DNA of 64,000 bases from Puniceicoccaceae bacterium. Its GTDB lineage: Bacteria > Verrucomicrobiota > Verrucomicrobiia > Opitutales > JAFGAQ01. Position numbers and translations under genes: made by a program. This document shows positions 1 to 9,659 of this stretch, piece after piece (positions within the stretch are counted from its first letter, which is position 1; every line of letters starts with the position of its first letter). Under the pieces are notes generated by a model, which made no database searches, had not been told where the DNA came from, and saw nothing but the letters and a program-made list of their open reading frames with translations. The stretch covers positions 260,720-324,719 of the forward strand of contig JANQOQ010000004.1 in the NCBI GenBank assembly GCA_028285755.1, written 5' to 3'.

Positions 1-1083
1 ATATTGATCGTGCTGGTGGTTGGCCTGGTCGTCGCGTTTGTCGCAGCGTTTGGGTATAATGCGGTCGCACGACTCTCTACGATTGCCGCACCCTGGATGA
101 TCCTGATCTTCATCGCGTGTGGTCTGGTAACCCTGCCGAAGCTCAACTCCATGGAGCTAAATGCGATCTGGACGGGTGTACCGGTCGGCGATCTACCGAA
201 ACTCGGCTTATGGCATGTAATCTTTTTCGCATGGTTGGCCAATGCAGCGATGCATATCGGGATGTCGGACCTCTCGATTTTGCGCTATGCAAAGAAATCC
301 TCGTATGGGTGGGCTTCCTCCGCAGGGATGTTTCTGGGGCATTACATCGCATGGATCTCAGCATCATTGCTCTTTGCGCTTGCAATCCAGCGCTACGGAG
401 ACAGTGCATCCAGTGCGCCTGGGCCGATGGTCTATGATGCGATAGGAGTGGCCGGGTTAATATGCGTAGTTATTGCCGGGTGGACGACTGCGAACCCAAC
501 GATTTACCGGGCAGGCCTGGCGTTTCAGGCGATCATGCCGAAGTTACCGCGATTTGGCGTAACCCTGGCAGCCGGGCTGCTAGCCACTGCTGCTGGGCTT
601 TTTCCCGCCTTTGCAATGAAGTTGCTGGGGTTTGTCGGTATTTATGGGACTATCCTGGCACCTGTGGGAGCCATCATATTTGTAGAATATTACCTGATCC
701 GGAAGCTCAAGCTACAACCAGAATACGCAAGGGAAAATGGACAATCCTTTAATATGGCTGCACTCTATGCCTATGCGATCCCCGTGGTCGCTGCCATCAT
801 CTACTGGCTGGATAATCCGGCTGCCTTTAAATCGTTTGCAACGGTGCCGGTGTGGATCGCGTGCGGACTGCTCTACATTGGGTTTAGCTTCTTCTTCCAG
901 AAAGGGCGATCATTAGCTGGCTTGTTGTCAATAATTGGCCTGATCGGTAGCATCATTCCACCCGTGTTATACAGCTTTGGAGCCATGGGTGATTTAACCA
1001 TGAAGCTCACAATGCTAGTCGCTGTGTTGATCTGGTTCATGGCGTTTCCTTTGTATTTAAATCAATCTAAATCAAACATCTGA
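1..1083 (+). CDS. NCS1-type nucleobase/cation symporter-like permease (5' partial)
   Basis: The reading frame is open to the left edge of the window, so the N-terminus is missing and the TTG at position 4 is probably not the true start. The visible 360 codons are almost wholly hydrophobic, with about nine or ten membrane spans and short polar loops. The sequence resembles the purine/cytosine/allantoin permease family (NCS1): GWTTANPTIYRAGLAFQ around residues 160-176 matches the conserved loop. The stop lies 3 nt before rhaA, so the two are surely co-transcribed. That neighbour suggests uptake of L-rhamnose or a related compound rather than a nucleobase; this is inference from position. Family assignment is fairly sure, substrate is not. 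Confidence 0.8.
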   Translation: MLIVLVVGLVVAFVAAFGYNAVARLSTIAAPWMILIFIACGLVTLPKLNSMELNAIWTGVPVGDLPKLGLWHVIFFAWLANAAMHIGMSDLSILRYAKKSSYGWASSAGMFLGHYIAWISASLLFALAIQRYGDSASSAPGPMVYDAIGVAGLICVVIAGWTTANPTIYRAGLAFQAIMPKLPRFGVTLAAGLLATAAGLFPAFAMKLLGFVGIYGTILAPVGAIIFVEYYLIRKLKLQPEYARENGQSFNMAALYAYAIPVVAAIIYWLDNPAAFKSFATVPVWIACGLLYIGFSFFFQKGRSLAGLLSIIGLIGSIIPPVLYSFGAMGDLTMKLTMLVAVLIWFMAFPLYLNQSKSNI

Positions 1084-1086
1084 TTC

Positions 1087-2373
1087 ATGGATATTTTCCA
1101 ATCACCGAGTGACTCAAGCATTGAGCAGAACTATCAATCCGCCAAGGAGAAGTATGCCGCATTTGGTATTGATACGGATGCAGCGATCAAAACAGCACTG
1201 AATAAGCCGATCAGCATGCACTGCTGGCAGGTGGATGATGTGGCAGGGTTTGAAAATCTTGAGGGGACGACCTCCGGCGGGATCATGTCCACGGGTTCCT
1301 ACCCCGGCAGGGCCCGCAATATCGATGAGGCACGCCAGGACCTGGAGGAAGTGCTACGTTTGTTGCCCGGTGAGCAACGGCTCAATCTCCATGCATCGTA
1401 TGGGGATTTCAGCGGGGGCGCTATGGAGCGGGATTTGCTGGACCACACCCCATTTGTGAGCTGGGCTGAGTGGGCAAAAGCCCAGGGCATCCAGCTGGAT
1501 TTCAACCCCACGTATTTTGGGCATCCGCTTGCCAATGACGGGTATACCCTCTCCCATGCAGACCCGGGGGTACGACAGTTCTGGATCGACCATGGAATCG
1601 CTTCCCGCAATGTGGCCACCTATCTTGCAGAGGTGCAGGGAAGTATTTGTGTAAACAATCACTGGGTGCCGGACGGGGCCAAGGATCATCCGGCAGATCG
1701 CCTGGGGCCGCGTGAGCGACTCGCGGCAGCGTTGGATGAGGTGTTGGATGAAGCGCATGGTATCTCTGAGCAGTGCGTCGATGCGGTCGAGGGTAAGCTT
1801 TTTGGCATCGGGGCCGAGGACTATACCGTGGGAACCAATGATTTTTATGCGAATTATGCGCTCAGCCGGGAAAAGACCTTGTGCATTGATCTGGGGCACT
1901 ATCACCTGAGCGAATCCGTTGCGGATAAGGTGTCTGCCCACCTACCCTTTCATAAGCAGTTGCTGGTTCATACGAGCCGCCCAATCCGCTGGGACTCTGA
2001 CCATGTGGTGCTGGTGACGGATGAAGTGCGCGAGATGTTTCAGGAAGTGATCCGCGCGTCTGCGCTGGATCGTGCCTACCTGGCACTCGATTTTTTTGAT
2101 GCGAGCATTAACCGGATCGGCGCATACGTGATCGGCACGCGTGCGACCCGCCAAGCGTTGTTGATCGCCTTGCTAGAGCCTTCAGCACTTTGCAAACAAC
2201 TGGAGGCGGAAGGTAAAAATGCCCAAAAGCTTGCCCTGATGGAACATGCGAAGGCATTGCCTCACGGTGCCGTGTGGGATAAATTATGCCTGCAGGCGGG
2301 CGTACCCACAGGGGTCTCCTGGATAGCCGAAATGGAGAAATACGAAGTAAGCGTTCTGCAGAATCGAAGCTAA
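1087..2373 (+). CDS. rhaA: L-rhamnose isomerase
   Basis: Converts L-rhamnose to L-rhamnulose in the cytoplasm, the first step of the phosphorylating rhamnose pathway. The 428-aa length matches the roughly 419-aa E. coli enzyme, and the similarity runs end to end: SMHCWQ near residue 43, an NPTYFGHPL block near 142, GIGAEDYTVGTNDFY near 237, RWDSDHVV near 303 and LDFFDASINRIGAYVIGTR near 330. These blocks carry the metal and sugar ligands of the family. It begins 3 nt after the permease stop. A GH106 gene 7 kb downstream could supply its substrate. No rhamnulokinase or rhamnulose-1-phosphate aldolase of the classical type is recognisable beside it. Confidence 0.96.
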   Translation: MDIFQSPSDSSIEQNYQSAKEKYAAFGIDTDAAIKTALNKPISMHCWQVDDVAGFENLEGTTSGGIMSTGSYPGRARNIDEARQDLEEVLRLLPGEQRLNLHASYGDFSGGAMERDLLDHTPFVSWAEWAKAQGIQLDFNPTYFGHPLANDGYTLSHADPGVRQFWIDHGIASRNVATYLAEVQGSICVNNHWVPDGAKDHPADRLGPRERLAAALDEVLDEAHGISEQCVDAVEGKLFGIGAEDYTVGTNDFYANYALSREKTLCIDLGHYHLSESVADKVSAHLPFHKQLLVHTSRPIRWDSDHVVLVTDEVREMFQEVIRASALDRAYLALDFFDASINRIGAYVIGTRATRQALLIALLEPSALCKQLEAEGKNAQKLALMEHAKALPHGAVWDKLCLQAGVPTGVSWIAEMEKYEVSVLQNRS

Positions 2374-2426
2374 GTCGAATCGTTTTGCGCTTGGGGGATC
2401 GTCTGTATTCCTGCGTCTAGGTGAGC

Positions 2427-3794
2427 ATGAATCGGCTACACTTAGTTTTTTTATTGGGCGCATGCGGAGTGTGCATCGCTACCCTTCATGCCGGGAGTCT
2501 CAAGCTCGAGGATTTCAGGCCCCATGGCGGGAATTGGCAAAGTGCCGGGGAAGTAAAAATCGATCCCGATAACGCAGAAGCAATCGTATTTACTGAGGGG
2601 GATACGCTAATCGTGAATGGAGCCCTGGGGAAAACGACGAATCTATTTACCCAAATAGAACATGGGGATGTAGAGGTCCATGTGGAGTATTTTATACCGT
2701 CGGATTCTAACTCGGGGATCTACTTTCAGGGGCGCTACGAAGTGCAGATTCGGGATAGCTATGATCGTGGGGAGAATGTGCGCCATGCGGATGCCGGGGG
2801 CATCTATCAACGATGGGATGAGGATCGGGAACCCCAAGGCTGGGGAGGTGTGCCTCCCCGCGTAAATGCAGCAAAACCTGCGGGTGAGTGGCAGACGCTG
2901 GACATCATTTTTCGTGCGCCGCGTTTTGATGAAAGCGGTCATAAGGTTGAAGATGCCCAGTTTATTCAGGTAGTGCATAACGGGATCGTGGTTCAGCAAA
3001 ATGTGCCCGTAACCGGGCCAACCCGGGCTGCCCACTTTGAAGATGAAGCCGTACTTGGGCCGCTAATGTTTCAGGGAGATCACGGACCGGTGGCCTACCG
3101 GAATATCCGCATGCGCTCGCTGGAGCTGGATCATCACGGTACGGTGATTGGGGAGTGGCAAAGCCTGGATCTCAAAAACGACTTTGATGTGATGCATGAT
3201 GGCGCCGATGATATCTCTGATGAGGAGCTATTCGAAGCAAAGGGGAGTGAGTTGCGCGCGATGTATAACTGGAATCGGGTTGGAGCCGCCCCTGAAGCAA
3301 TCTACGTGAGTAAAAAGCGCTACTCAAACTACGATATTGAGTTTGAGCTATTGCACGGGAAACGAGCGTTTGAGCCCGGACTGGACGGACCGATGAATGC
3401 GGGATTTCTCTACCATATTCCCGCAACGACTCCCGTATGGCCCCCTTGCCTGGAAATGCAGGGTCGCAAGACACGGAAAGGCATCCATTTCTCGATCCTA
3501 TGGGTGAATGCGATGCAGTTGGATGCCGCAGGCAACCTGAAGTCACTTCCTGAGCTTGAATATTCGTACGGAGCTCCCTGGCGCGAGGATTTAGAGAAGG
3601 AGAATGTAAATTTGTTTCGTATCGAAGTGCGGGAGGACCGGGCAAAGTATTTTCTGAATAATCAGCAAGTGAACGAGCTACAGGGTGCAAATTATGGCGG
3701 TATGCCCATTACTGCCGGATTTATTGCATTCCAGGCTGAATTTGCGGAGGCCACTTACCGGAATATCCGCATCCGCCAGCGCGGGCTCTACTAG
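2427..3794 (+). CDS. Secreted protein with two DUF1080 (3-keto-disaccharide hydrolase-like) domains
   Basis: 455 aa from the ATG at 2427; a GTG six bases upstream is in frame but the ATG gives the better signal peptide (MNRLHLVFLLGACGVCIATLHA). Two jelly-roll domains follow, about residues 30-225 and 240-455. Each ends with the family's YRNIR motif (PVAYRNIRMR and ATYRNIRIR). PF06439 members are known from Bacteroides and Agrobacterium work as hydrolases of 3-keto-glycosides, though many paralogues are untested. It follows rhaA by 53 nt, so it is probably in the same transcript, and would act in the periplasm. It converges on the next gene with an 8-nt gap. Confidence 0.88.
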   Translation: MNRLHLVFLLGACGVCIATLHAGSLKLEDFRPHGGNWQSAGEVKIDPDNAEAIVFTEGDTLIVNGALGKTTNLFTQIEHGDVEVHVEYFIPSDSNSGIYFQGRYEVQIRDSYDRGENVRHADAGGIYQRWDEDREPQGWGGVPPRVNAAKPAGEWQTLDIIFRAPRFDESGHKVEDAQFIQVVHNGIVVQQNVPVTGPTRAAHFEDEAVLGPLMFQGDHGPVAYRNIRMRSLELDHHGTVIGEWQSLDLKNDFDVMHDGADDISDEELFEAKGSELRAMYNWNRVGAAPEAIYVSKKRYSNYDIEFELLHGKRAFEPGLDGPMNAGFLYHIPATTPVWPPCLEMQGRKTRKGIHFSILWVNAMQLDAAGNLKSLPELEYSYGAPWREDLEKENVNLFRIEVREDRAKYFLNNQQVNELQGANYGGMPITAGFIAFQAEFAEATYRNIRIRQRGLY

Positions 3795-3802
3795 GGCTTC
3801 GC

Positions 3803-5494
3803 TTACATGTTGCGCTCGCGTGACCACTCGTAGACGCGCGGGATGAGGGCCAAGCGGAAGCCGATGCCGCCGTTGCGGCCTTCATTGAGGGCTGAGTGGC
3901 GGTATGCGGAGCGCAGGTGCTCTGCTTTGCTGCGCCAGCTGCCTCCACGCACGACCTTGCTCTTCACCCAGTGGACTTTGACAGGGTCGGTGACTTCGTG
4001 CGGCGCGTACTGGAGGTTGGTGTCGAAGCACCATTCCCAGACGTTGCCGTGCATGTCGTGAAGGCCCCAGGCGTTGGGGAGTTTCTGGCCGACGGGGTTG
4101 AGGCCGCCGTCGCTATTGTCGCGAAACCAGGCGATGGCTGATAAATCGTTATGGTTGTAGGGGGTCATCGTGCCCGCGCGGCAGGCGTATTCCCACTGGG
4201 CCTCGGTGGGCAGGGAAAAAAAGTAGCCCTCGGGCAGGCGACCAGCGGCGCGCTCCTGTTCGGTGAGGCGGCTACAGAATTCTTTCGCGTCGAGGCGGCT
4301 GACGTAATACATGGGGTAATCCGGGCCGGTCTGATACATAGGCCAGCTTTTGTTAGTCTCGTCTCTCAGGCTGGCGGGATCACTTTCCATGATGCGTGCC
4401 CATTGGGCCTGGGTGACCTCATATTTACCGAGCCAGAAGCCCTGGGATAAATTAACCGTGTGCAGGTTTTCGATGGCTTCGCGACCGGTCTCTTCCCCGG
4501 GACTGCCCATCTGAAAGGTGCCGGGTGCTATCCAGAGCATTTCGACACCGGCGACCGGGGTGAGCCAGTTTTCTCCAAAACTGGGTGCGATCTCAGGAAT
4601 TGCGGAGAGATCGATTGAAGGAGTTTGAACACTGGAAGCCGGTCCTTGCGGGAGTTCTGCGGTTAGCTGAGTTTCGGCGGGGGTTGCGGGTGTAATGACT
4701 TCGAGATTTGCACCCTGCTCGATCCAGAGCCTCAGTGTCTCCTGCTGCTCCTCGGTGAGGGGCTCGCCATCTTCCGGCATAAAGTCGGGATCCTCGGGGT
4801 GATAGGTAGTGAGGTAATAAAGGGGGCTTTCATCCGGTTCGCCCGGCACCACCGCGGGGCCGTATTCACTGCCGATTTCAATAAAGGCGAGCGTATCCAT
4901 GCGCAGCTCGGATTTTTGCTTATCCGGGCCGTGACATTCGATGCAGCTTGCTTCCAGGATGGGCAGGATATCGCGCTCAAACTGGAGCATGCCATCATCT
5001 ATTTCAACAAACTCTTCGGCTTTAAGCGGTTCACGGGCAGGTGCTGCTTGCTTTTCTGCAAACAAATGCTCGGTTAAGAAATCCCTGCCGTGCGTCATGA
5101 CCGCTCCGTGATGCGAGCCAAACACCATGAGCACCAAGGTCAGGAATAGGCAAACGCGGTAGCTTATAAACTGCCAGCGGTTCTCTCCCCTGCCCCATGC
5201 AAGCACAGTGGTAGCGGTGAGCAGCAGGGTCATGAATATGCCCAGCCATTTATGGAGCGTAACGGTGGCACCACTGTAGCCGCCCTCACTTTCGAGAAGC
5301 AGGCCAGTCACTACCGAGCCGATTGCCGCGAGCAGGGAAAGCGTCAGCAGGAAGCGACGCGCTGTCAGCAGCATCCTGACTTCGGAATCGCGCAAGAGCC
5401 ACTCCATGAGCACAACGGCAATGATGATGCCAATGGGCAAATGAACAAAAAGCGGGTGAAATCGACCCAGAGTGTATAAGATAGTTTCGAGCAC
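3803..5494 (-). CDS. Membrane protein: DUF2231-like + cytochrome c (PSCyt1) + FGE/SUMF1-like domain
   Basis: 563 aa in three parts. Residues 1-130 hold four membrane spans, with a histidine-bearing first helix typical of DUF2231-type cytochrome partners. Residues about 165-265 are a cytochrome c domain with one haem site, CIECH at 184-188, of the type found in planctomycetes and verrucomicrobia. Residues about 310-560 have the formylglycine-generating-enzyme fold (APGTFQMGS, LPTEAQWEYACRAG, MHGNVWEW, VVRGGSW, GFRLA). The cysteine pair that true FGE needs after RGGSW is absent (RSKAEHLRSAYRH), so it should not activate sulfatases. It is the last gene of the operon with the DUF1552 and DUF1592 genes, 27 nt after the first. 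Role unknown. Confidence 0.88.
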   Translation of the reverse strand: MLETILYTLGRFHPLFVHLPIGIIIAVVLMEWLLRDSEVRMLLTARRFLLTLSLLAAIGSVVTGLLLESEGGYSGATVTLHKWLGIFMTLLLTATTVLAWGRGENRWQFISYRVCLFLTLVLMVFGSHHGAVMTHGRDFLTEHLFAEKQAAPAREPLKAEEFVEIDDGMLQFERDILPILEASCIECHGPDKQKSELRMDTLAFIEIGSEYGPAVVPGEPDESPLYYLTTYHPEDPDFMPEDGEPLTEEQQETLRLWIEQGANLEVITPATPAETQLTAELPQGPASSVQTPSIDLSAIPEIAPSFGENWLTPVAGVEMLWIAPGTFQMGSPGEETGREAIENLHTVNLSQGFWLGKYEVTQAQWARIMESDPASLRDETNKSWPMYQTGPDYPMYYVSRLDAKEFCSRLTEQERAAGRLPEGYFFSLPTEAQWEYACRAGTMTPYNHNDLSAIAWFRDNSDGGLNPVGQKLPNAWGLHDMHGNVWEWCFDTNLQYAPHEVTDPVKVHWVKSKVVRGGSWRSKAEHLRSAYRHSALNEGRNGGIGFRLALIPRVYEWSRERNM

Positions 5495-5521
5495 TTGAGG
5501 GGCAGTTAAAAAAGAATCAGG

Positions 5522-6868
5522 TCAGACCATATCCAGGCCGCGCATTGTTCCCGTGGATGAGGCAAATCGATCACTCTCAATGCCCATACGCTGAATCATG
5601 GAAACGTAGAGATTGGGTAACGGGTAATTGTGTGCTCTGTCAAAGGCAATGTGCTGACCATGCCTGAAACCGCCGCCCGCGAACAGGATGGGCAGATTGG
5701 TATTCACGTGAGTATGCGCATTGCCGAGATTACTGCCGTAGAGCATCATGGTACGGTCCAGCAGGGTCTCATTGTCCTCCTTTACGGCCTTCAGATCATT
5801 CAACAGATCATCAATGAGCTTCATGTGCCAGTTATCAATCGCACGTAGTTGTGAGAGCTTTTCTTCATTTCTACCGTGGTGTGAAAGATTGTGATAACCA
5901 TTGGTGATTTCGTAGCCTTCAAGGTCAAGCGCCGGTGAGTTCACACTATCGAGCATGAGGGCGATTGAGCGTGTAGAGTCTGTCTCAAATGCCATGCGCG
6001 CCATATCATACATGAGCCGCACTTTTTCCATATATTGGCGCGGGTCCTCAGGGTTGAGGGGAACGGGTTCGTCCACCGTGGGTTTTGGCTTTTGCGCCCA
6101 CTCCTTGGACATTTCCATACGCGTCTCCAGCTCACGCACACTGGTAAAATACTGATCGAGGCGCTCGCGGTCCTTCCCGCCTACTTCACGCTGGAGCGAC
6201 TTGGTTTGGTCGGTCACGGCATCGAGGATACTCTGCCCGATGGAGAGCCTGCGGATTTGCTCATCCATCTCCTCTTCAGTGCCATCCATAAAGAGCATGC
6301 GATAGATGTCAGCGACATTTTCTTCACACGGGATGAGTACGCCCGAGTTCGTCCAGGAGAGGCTGCGTGCGCCCTGCGCTACATTTACCCCGAAATTCAA
6401 TGAAGGGAAGCGGGTAAGGTGGCCTATATGCTCCGCGATATACTTATCCAACGAGATGGTATTGCGGAAGCCGCTACGACCGGGGTTGGGTGCAGCCGTG
6501 AGAAAGCAATTGTCTGCCGGGTGACCGCCATCCACATCCGGGTGAGACACTCCGCTGAACACGGTAAAGTCGTTGCGATGCGCTTCCAATAGCTTGAGAT
6601 AGGGAGACAGCTCATAATCACGGCCCACCTCAGATGGAAAGAACTCTGTATCCAACACACCGAGGTTGTTACAGATGGCAAACATGCGGCGTGGTTTTAC
6701 AGTGGCCGGATTTAATGCGGTATTTGCAGACGCCGTGGCAAATGCAGGTTTCATGGATTCCAGCAAGGGCAAAGCCATTGCGACGCCGACGCCTCTCAGG
6801 AAACTACGCCGGGACAGGGTGCGATTGGTAGCAACATAGGGTGCATTCAGGAGTGTCTTTGTATTCAT
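5522..6868 (-). CDS. DUF1552 family protein, Tat-exported
   Basis: 448 aa. A twin-arginine signal is clear: RRSFLRG at residues 20-26, then a hydrophobic stretch and a likely cleavage near AFA at 44. The rest matches DUF1552 proteins, which occur in planctomycetes, verrucomicrobia and some proteobacteria, nearly always next to a DUF1592 cytochrome protein. The body has an alkaline-phosphatase-like feel ([35 protein letters not shown]), but no activity is established for the family. The gene starts 26 nt after the DUF1592 stop, so the two are co-transcribed. It probably works in the periplasm with that haem protein. Confidence 0.92.
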   Translation of the reverse strand: MNTKTLLNAPYVATNRTLSRRSFLRGVGVAMALPLLESMKPAFATASANTALNPATVKPRRMFAICNNLGVLDTEFFPSEVGRDYELSPYLKLLEAHRNDFTVFSGVSHPDVDGGHPADNCFLTAAPNPGRSGFRNTISLDKYIAEHIGHLTRFPSLNFGVNVAQGARSLSWTNSGVLIPCEENVADIYRMLFMDGTEEEMDEQIRRLSIGQSILDAVTDQTKSLQREVGGKDRERLDQYFTSVRELETRMEMSKEWAQKPKPTVDEPVPLNPEDPRQYMEKVRLMYDMARMAFETDSTRSIALMLDSVNSPALDLEGYEITNGYHNLSHHGRNEEKLSQLRAIDNWHMKLIDDLLNDLKAVKEDNETLLDRTMMLYGSNLGNAHTHVNTNLPILFAGGGFRHGQHIAFDRAHNYPLPNLYVSMIQRMGIESDRFASSTGTMRGLDMV

Positions 6869-6894
6869 GGTATGGGCAAATTTGTAATCAGGAT

Positions 6895-9435
6895 TTATTT
6901 GTGCAAAAAGAGTTCACTCTGGACAATCTGGTGGATCAGCGTGCGGATACCGTAGCCGGAATACTCGGATTTTTCAAGAATCTGCTCCACTTCCGGACGG
7001 TCTCCGAATGAGACGGGTGCGCCTGTCGCGTAGGTTACGAGCTGGTTAGTCATGTTTTTTGCAAGGAGCTTTTCCTCGCCTACGAGTATGGTTTTTAATT
7101 CGTAAATATCTGCAAATTCACGGCCATCCCAAAGCTGACCACTGGCGTCGACGGGCTGCCCCCGGCTAAAATTGAAGAAGAGCCCATTGTGACCGGTGCC
7201 CTTGATGAGCTCACCGTCCCCGGTCGAACGGTAATAGTCGCGCCAACCGCCCATGACATCAAAGTTCTCAAGGGAGAAGCCGACGGGATCGATCTTAAGG
7301 TGGCAGTTGACGCAGGACGGGCTGTTACTGTGGAGTTTTAATTGTTCGCGGATGGTAGTCGCCCCGCTGGTGTCTGTTTCGACGGCCTCAATATTGGGCG
7401 GCGGTGGCGGAGGATGCATGCCGAGCAGGCGTTCCATAATCCATACCCCCCTGACGATGGGTGAAGTGTTATTGCCATCTGCAGTGACTTTCAAAACGCT
7501 CGCCTGGGTGAGGATACCGCCACGCGGACTGTCTGCCGGCAGCGTGACCCGTTGCATTTGAGCGCCCTGAGCGCGATTGATGCCGTAGTGATTTGCCAGG
7601 CGTTCATTGAGGATCGTGAAATCGGAGTCCACGATGGTTCGCACGCCGAGGTTGTGATCGAGCATTTCCCGAAAATAGAGGCGTGTCTCCCAAAGCATGG
7701 AATCTTCGAGCATGTCATCGAGCTGGTAATCCGGGTAAAGGACGGGATCAGGGGCGGTCTTGCGGATATGGCGCAGATCGAGCCAGTAATCGAGAAATGC
7801 GTATATAAACCGCTCAGAGCGATCATCATTGAGGAGGCGCTCGGTTTGCTGCTCAAGCACATGCGGAAGCATCAGCTCGCCCGTATTGGCAAGTTGCAAC
7901 AGCTCTGCATCCGGCGGGCTGTTCCAGAGGAAATAGGATAAGCGCTCAGCTACTGCGAGAGCCTCCAGCTTGCCCGCGTCCTCCTCGAAATAAATGAATG
8001 CAGGCGATGCCAAAACTCCCGTATACCCGGCAATCAGGGCCTCCGTAAAATCCACTCCCTTATCCATCGCAGCAACCACCACGTCCAGCATGGGCTGAAC
8101 CTCGGCATCCGTGACTCCCCGATTGTATGCCTTTTGCATAAAGCGCTTTAAGAGGCGCTTTGCGTCGACAGCGGACTCTCTGCTGATCACCCGGATATCA
8201 TCGCCGTGCTCTATTATGGGAAGATCGTCAAACAAGACACGATGGCTCGCAGTGGGCCACTCCTGATAGAGGGGGCCTTCCACCTCCAGCCAGCTAAAGG
8301 CCACTGCCGGACGTCCCTGAGGCACTGCCAAGGGGTTACCAAAATCGGGCGGGCGAATGCGTGGGAAACGCGTTGCATCCGGATGGATGGTCTCCCCTTC
8401 GAAGAGCCACACACGCATTTCAAATTCCTGGCGATCCGGCGTCACATCAATGGCGTGCAGCGGTCTGAGTTTGCTTGCATGCGTAGATGAATAAATCCTC
8501 ACCGGCTCTGAGCGCATGCCGCGACTGGCTTTATCGAAGGTGTTGCTGATTGTAACCGTTTTTGCGGAGAGTGTCAGATTATACCAGCCATCATGCGGCG
8601 CTTTAAACTGGCTGAACTGGCCATTGATGGGCTCAAAGTTACTCGCCATGACGGCCATGCTCTCATAAGGTTTCTGGGATTCGGGCCGCTTGGAACGGTC
8701 ATAGGCACTGCGCTCTCCGCGCATGATGTCGAGCTGCACCTCATAGTCGATCAGCGGAAAGTTGGAGCGCATAATCGGGCCTAGATAAACAGTATTCCAA
8801 AAGTGATTATCATCCCAGGCGTAATACCTGCCCTGCATGGGCTGGGGCTTATCTACCTGATGGATCATCGCCGCCCGCAGCGCATAGTCGGCAACATCCA
8901 GATAGCGCGATAACTGCACATAAGACATGTCCAGCGCTTTGCCGATTTTATTGTAGCCGTGATAAGTGGGATCCTCCGGTAGCGAATCTTTCACCTCGAG
9001 CAAGGGCAATTCAAGGAGCTCGCGCAGAGCGTTCTCGTATTCATAGCGGTTCAAGCGCCGTTTTACTGCACGTCCCTCCTTAACGATGCGGGCATCCTCA
9101 AAGTTAATTAACTCTTTTGCCAAGAGTTTACGAAAGTCTTCAATCTCGTGCTCAGCGGGCCTCGGTTTTTTCTCCGGAGGCATTTCCCCGGCAACTACGC
9201 GGTCATGAGCGAGCACCCACTTTTCATAAACCTGCGGGTCCCGCAGATCGCGCGGGAGCTGGGTCAAATCCAGCCCTGCCTCCTGGGTATCGGAATCGTG
9301 GCAGTCATAGCAGTGCCCCTGGAAAAAACCTTCCAGCTCAAAAAGCGCCTCAGTCGCCCCTATTCGACTGCAGCAAAGCAGTGTGAGCAATATTGTACTT
9401 AGCAGGCGAAAGCGTTTAGAAACAGGGGAAAACAT
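6895..9435 (-). CDS. DUF1592/DUF1588-type secreted cytochrome c protein
   Basis: 846 aa from the ATG at 9435, which begins a good signal peptide ([20 protein letters not shown]); a GTG at 9483 would add 16 residues before it and is less likely. An N-terminal haem motif CYDCH follows the signal peptide and a second, CVNCH, lies near residue 708. Between them are the DUF1587, DUF1595, DUF1592, DUF1588 and DUF1585 segments in the usual order; [14 protein letters not shown] directly after the second haem site is the DUF1588/1585 signature. First gene of an operon with DUF1552 and the cytochrome/FGE fusion. Such pairs are thought to form a periplasmic redox enzyme of unknown substrate. Confidence 0.93.
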   Translation of the reverse strand: MFSPVSKRFRLLSTILLTLLCCSRIGATEALFELEGFFQGHCYDCHDSDTQEAGLDLTQLPRDLRDPQVYEKWVLAHDRVVAGEMPPEKKPRPAEHEIEDFRKLLAKELINFEDARIVKEGRAVKRRLNRYEYENALRELLELPLLEVKDSLPEDPTYHGYNKIGKALDMSYVQLSRYLDVADYALRAAMIHQVDKPQPMQGRYYAWDDNHFWNTVYLGPIMRSNFPLIDYEVQLDIMRGERSAYDRSKRPESQKPYESMAVMASNFEPINGQFSQFKAPHDGWYNLTLSAKTVTISNTFDKASRGMRSEPVRIYSSTHASKLRPLHAIDVTPDRQEFEMRVWLFEGETIHPDATRFPRIRPPDFGNPLAVPQGRPAVAFSWLEVEGPLYQEWPTASHRVLFDDLPIIEHGDDIRVISRESAVDAKRLLKRFMQKAYNRGVTDAEVQPMLDVVVAAMDKGVDFTEALIAGYTGVLASPAFIYFEEDAGKLEALAVAERLSYFLWNSPPDAELLQLANTGELMLPHVLEQQTERLLNDDRSERFIYAFLDYWLDLRHIRKTAPDPVLYPDYQLDDMLEDSMLWETRLYFREMLDHNLGVRTIVDSDFTILNERLANHYGINRAQGAQMQRVTLPADSPRGGILTQASVLKVTADGNNTSPIVRGVWIMERLLGMHPPPPPPNIEAVETDTSGATTIREQLKLHSNSPSCVNCHLKIDPVGFSLENFDVMGGWRDYYRSTGDGELIKGTGHNGLFFNFSRGQPVDASGQLWDGREFADIYELKTILVGEEKLLAKNMTNQLVTYATGAPVSFGDRPEVEQILEKSEYSGYGIRTLIHQIVQSELFLHK

Positions 9436-9659
9436 AATGACCAAGTGATACTGAAGTCGTAGACGTAAGTTTAAGGAAATCACCCCAATAAAAAAGCCAA
9501 AAAAAAGGAGTTATCACCGAGATTAATGATGAGCTAAAACAGCCGTTTATTTACCGGATTTCGCTAATTAGCCCATCTTATTAGATTTAGAGAATCGCTA
9601 AAGATACCCTACAGTATTGGGGGACAACGTAAAATCCGACGTCACCGAGTTGATAAATC

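Noticed and set aside
9436-9483. Longer start (GTG 9483) for the DUF1592 protein
   Set aside because: The added residues precede a good signal peptide that starts at the ATG at 9435.
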